This document shows, in pieces, positions 6,401 through 7,008 of a DNA stretch of 7,008 nt. Every line of letters starts with the position of its first letter. Position 1 is the first letter of the stretch. Where the stretch lies: NCBI GenBank assembly GCA_945788445.1, contig CALZMA010000052.1, forward strand, positions 1-7,008, read 5' to 3'. Position numbers and translations under genes: made by a program. Below the pieces are notes generated by a model, which worked only from the letters and a program-made list of their open reading frames with translations, did not search any database and was not told the origin of the DNA. Origin of the DNA: an uncultured Bacteroidales bacterium (lineage in GTDB: Bacteria; Bacteroidota; Bacteroidia; Bacteroidales; Bacteroidaceae).

Positions 6401-6670
6401 GCCGCCCCGCCGGTCCCCGCAGCCAAGAAAATCATTCCGCTCCGCCGACCGCCCGGGCGAGGTGCTTCCTGTGAAAGGAAAACCAGTCCGTAGAACAGGA
6501 TTTTCAGTCGCAGGCTTTGAAAATTCAGTCGCAGGCTTTGAAAATCCAGTCGCAGCGACTGAAAAAACAAATCGCCGATTTCTCCCGCCCCCGCCCGCCT
6601 GCGCGCCGTCCGGTCCATGGTGCGTCCCGCCAACGCGCCGCTACCCAAGGCCCGCTGTGTCCCCGCCGCG
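6401..6670. other. GC-rich non-coding centre of the element
   Basis: This stretch joins the two arms. GC-rich, low-G plus-strand sequence flanks the 21-base tandem array (6503-6565). A short hairpin, TTCCT 6466-6470 with AGGAA 6476-6480, lies just before the array. Open frames crossing it on both strands have Arg/Pro/Gly/Ala-rich composition and no recognisable domain, and I do not regard them as genes. Confidence 0.5.
6503..6565 (+). repeat. Three-unit 21-base tandem repeat
   Basis: Units at 6503-6523 and 6524-6544 are identical (TTCAGTCGCAGGCTTTGAAAA). The third, 6545-6565, is diverged (TCCAGTCGCAGCGACTGAAAA) and contains the dyad AGTCGC-A-GCGACT. TTTTCAGTCGC at 6501-6511 is the exact reverse complement of GCGACTGAAAA at 6555-6565, so the array is framed by an 11-base inverted pair. 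Twenty-one bases equals two helical turns, which would put every unit on the same DNA face. It also equals seven codons, so both strands show seven-residue repeats when translated, but no gene is supported. Confidence 0.8.
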
Positions 6671-6792
6671 GCTGAACAGTGCTGAAGGGTTGAAAAATCA
6701 AACCCTTCAGCCACTTTCTACCTGATAATCAGTGATAAACAAAAGCCCGCTGAAGGGTTGAAACATTTTTCCGCACATGAAAAACACGTATA
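6671..6792 (-). repeat. Right inverted arm of the 6281-6792 element
   Basis: Read on the minus strand from 6792, this arm repeats the order of the left arm: TATACGTGTTTT, GGAAAA, TTCAACCCTTCAGC (6762-6749), the 36-base spacer, GGCTGAAGGGTTTGATTTT (6712-6694) and a final TTCAGC (6676-6671). On the plus strand its motif orientations are plus, minus, plus, the mirror of the left arm. Confidence 0.65.
6681..6711. repeat. 11-bp perfect hairpin (right)
   Basis: GCTGAAGGGTT (6681-6691) pairs with AACCCTTCAGC (6701-6711) around a 9-base A-rich loop. It is the counterpart of the left hairpin; the midpoint between the two hairpins is about 6536. The same downstream strand could instead pair with GCTGAAGGGTT at 6749-6759. 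Confidence 0.65.
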
Positions 6793-6966
6793 TATAGCCC
6801 GCTTCACCCCCTTCAGCCGCCCCTCCCTGCAGAACATTCATCACCCTTCTCCCCCGCTTTTTCCCGCCCGGTCTCCCGCGCCGCGGGCCCCGTTCGCCGC
6901 GCCGCGCATTTTGCTCCCTTAGACCGAAAAAAGGCAGCAAACCGAAAGGATTCGGCATTTTATATA
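6793..6966. other. Pyrimidine-rich intergenic stretch without a recognisable gene
   Basis: After the element the plus strand is C/T-rich to about 6875, then GC-rich with CCCGCG-C-CGCGGG (6875-6887), then A-rich. It holds one more partial repeat motif, CCCTTCAGC at 6809-6817, and a 5-bp hairpin CCGAA/TTCGG at 6942-6955 followed by CATTTTATAT, too weak to call a terminator. No coding region is supported. Confidence 0.5.
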
Positions 6967-6974
6967 TAAATTTG
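6967..6974 (+). promoter_or_regulatory. Candidate -7 box of a gene starting near 7002
   Basis: TAAATTTG matches the TAnnTTTG consensus and is followed by TGCGCC, echoing TTTGCGCC in front of the gene at 70. No TTTG lies at the right distance upstream. An ATG at 7002-7004 follows 28 bases later behind an A-rich leader (CCAAAAACC), a spacing like that of the first gene (box end to ATG 31 bases). Only seven bases of the possible gene are in the window, so it is not listed as a CDS. Confidence 0.35.
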
Positions 6975-7008
6975 TGCGCCAAAAACCAAGTCTACTTGCT
7001 TATGCACC

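Larger units (their letters stand above)
6281..6792. mobile_element. Non-coding 512-base element with two inverted ~120-base arms (MITE/BIME-like)
   Basis: Two arms, 6281-6400 and 6671-6792, are inverted copies of each other. They share a perfect 12-base end (TATACGTGTTTT), then GGAAAA, TTCAACCCTTCAGC, a 36-base spacer of equal length in both, and a 19-base perfect match (GGCTGAAGGGTTTGATTTT). Aligned by hand the arms agree at roughly 70-75% of positions. All paired parts are centred on about 6536, where a 21-base tandem repeat lies. No transposase or convincing ORF is present. The ends read TATA on both sides, so a TA or TATA target duplication is possible but cannot be told from the arm sequence. 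It could be a miniature inverted-repeat transposon, two REP-like elements in opposite orientation, or a structured RNA or regulatory region. It begins 10 bases after the maturase stop codon. Confidence 0.5.

Noticed and set aside
6503..6565. CRISPR array
   Set aside because: The 21-base units are directly adjacent with no spacers, and no cas gene is present.
6355..6679. GAACAG hexamer before three structured segments (6355, 6493, 6674)
   Set aside because: A six-base word repeated three times is weak, and in the arm alignment the first and third copies do not occupy corresponding positions.
6319..6714. 131-residue minus-strand frame containing three FQSLRL repeats
   Set aside because: It spans the inverted arms and the 21-base array, lacks domains and a plausible leader, and its repeats follow from a 21-base DNA period. 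Plus-strand frames at 6286-6474 and 6462-6725 are rejected for the same reason.
6942..6960. Intrinsic terminator at CCGAA/TTCGG
   Set aside because: The stem is only five pairs and the following T-run is short and interrupted.
6707..6982. 91-residue minus-strand frame (contains MPNPFGLLPFFGLREQ)
   Set aside because: It overlaps the right arm and the plus-strand -7 box, has an Arg/Gly-rich middle, and lacks a promoter or recognisable domain. It could be revisited if conserved in other genomes.

Overview
The window looks like a chromosomal segment from a moderately GC-rich member of the Bacteroidota, most likely the order Bacteroidales. Three things point there. The promoters fit the Bacteroidota pattern (TTTG, a spacer, then TAnnTTTG). 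Leaders lack a Shine-Dalgarno and are A-rich or pyrimidine-rich. The gene content is typical: a helix-hairpin-helix plus barrel-like protein, a DUF3943 outer-membrane protein and an anaerobic sulfatase maturase. Genus cannot be fixed from the sequence alone.

Layout. Positions 70-2145 (+) encode a secreted protein with an N-terminal helix-hairpin-helix domain and a long, probably outer-membrane beta-barrel region. It converges on a minus-strand pair read from about 4911 down to 2188. The first of the pair is a secreted protein built of about eleven 14-16-residue repeats (3720-4859). The second is a DUF3943 protein (2188-3669). They are 50 bases apart and probably cotranscribed, and a strong intrinsic terminator at 2152-2176 ends the unit. 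Divergent from this pair, 5032-6270 (+) encodes a complete anaerobic sulfatase-maturating radical SAM enzyme with all cluster cysteines and the catalytic Asp. The two divergent promoters sit back to back with abutting -33 boxes (4918-4973), and the maturase probably starts at GTG 5032.

The last ~740 bases (6271-7008) hold no convincing gene. They hold the most unusual structure in the window: a 512-base element (6281-6792) made of two inverted, diverged arms of about 120 bases with a 12-base perfect terminal match TATACGTGTTTT. Each arm carries the motif GCTGAAGGGTT in alternating orientation, so alternative hairpins are possible. At the centre of symmetry lies a 21-base tandem repeat of three units. 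It resembles a non-coding mobile element (MITE- or REP/BIME-like), but no transposase is visible and it matches no named element I can identify. A -7 promoter box near the right edge and an ATG at 7002 suggest that another gene begins there.

How the genes relate. The three non-maturase proteins all look like envelope proteins of unknown function. The maturase is a cytosolic enzyme that activates sulfatases encoded elsewhere, since none is present here. Apart from the probable minus-strand operon and the shared divergent promoter region, I see no evidence of one pathway.
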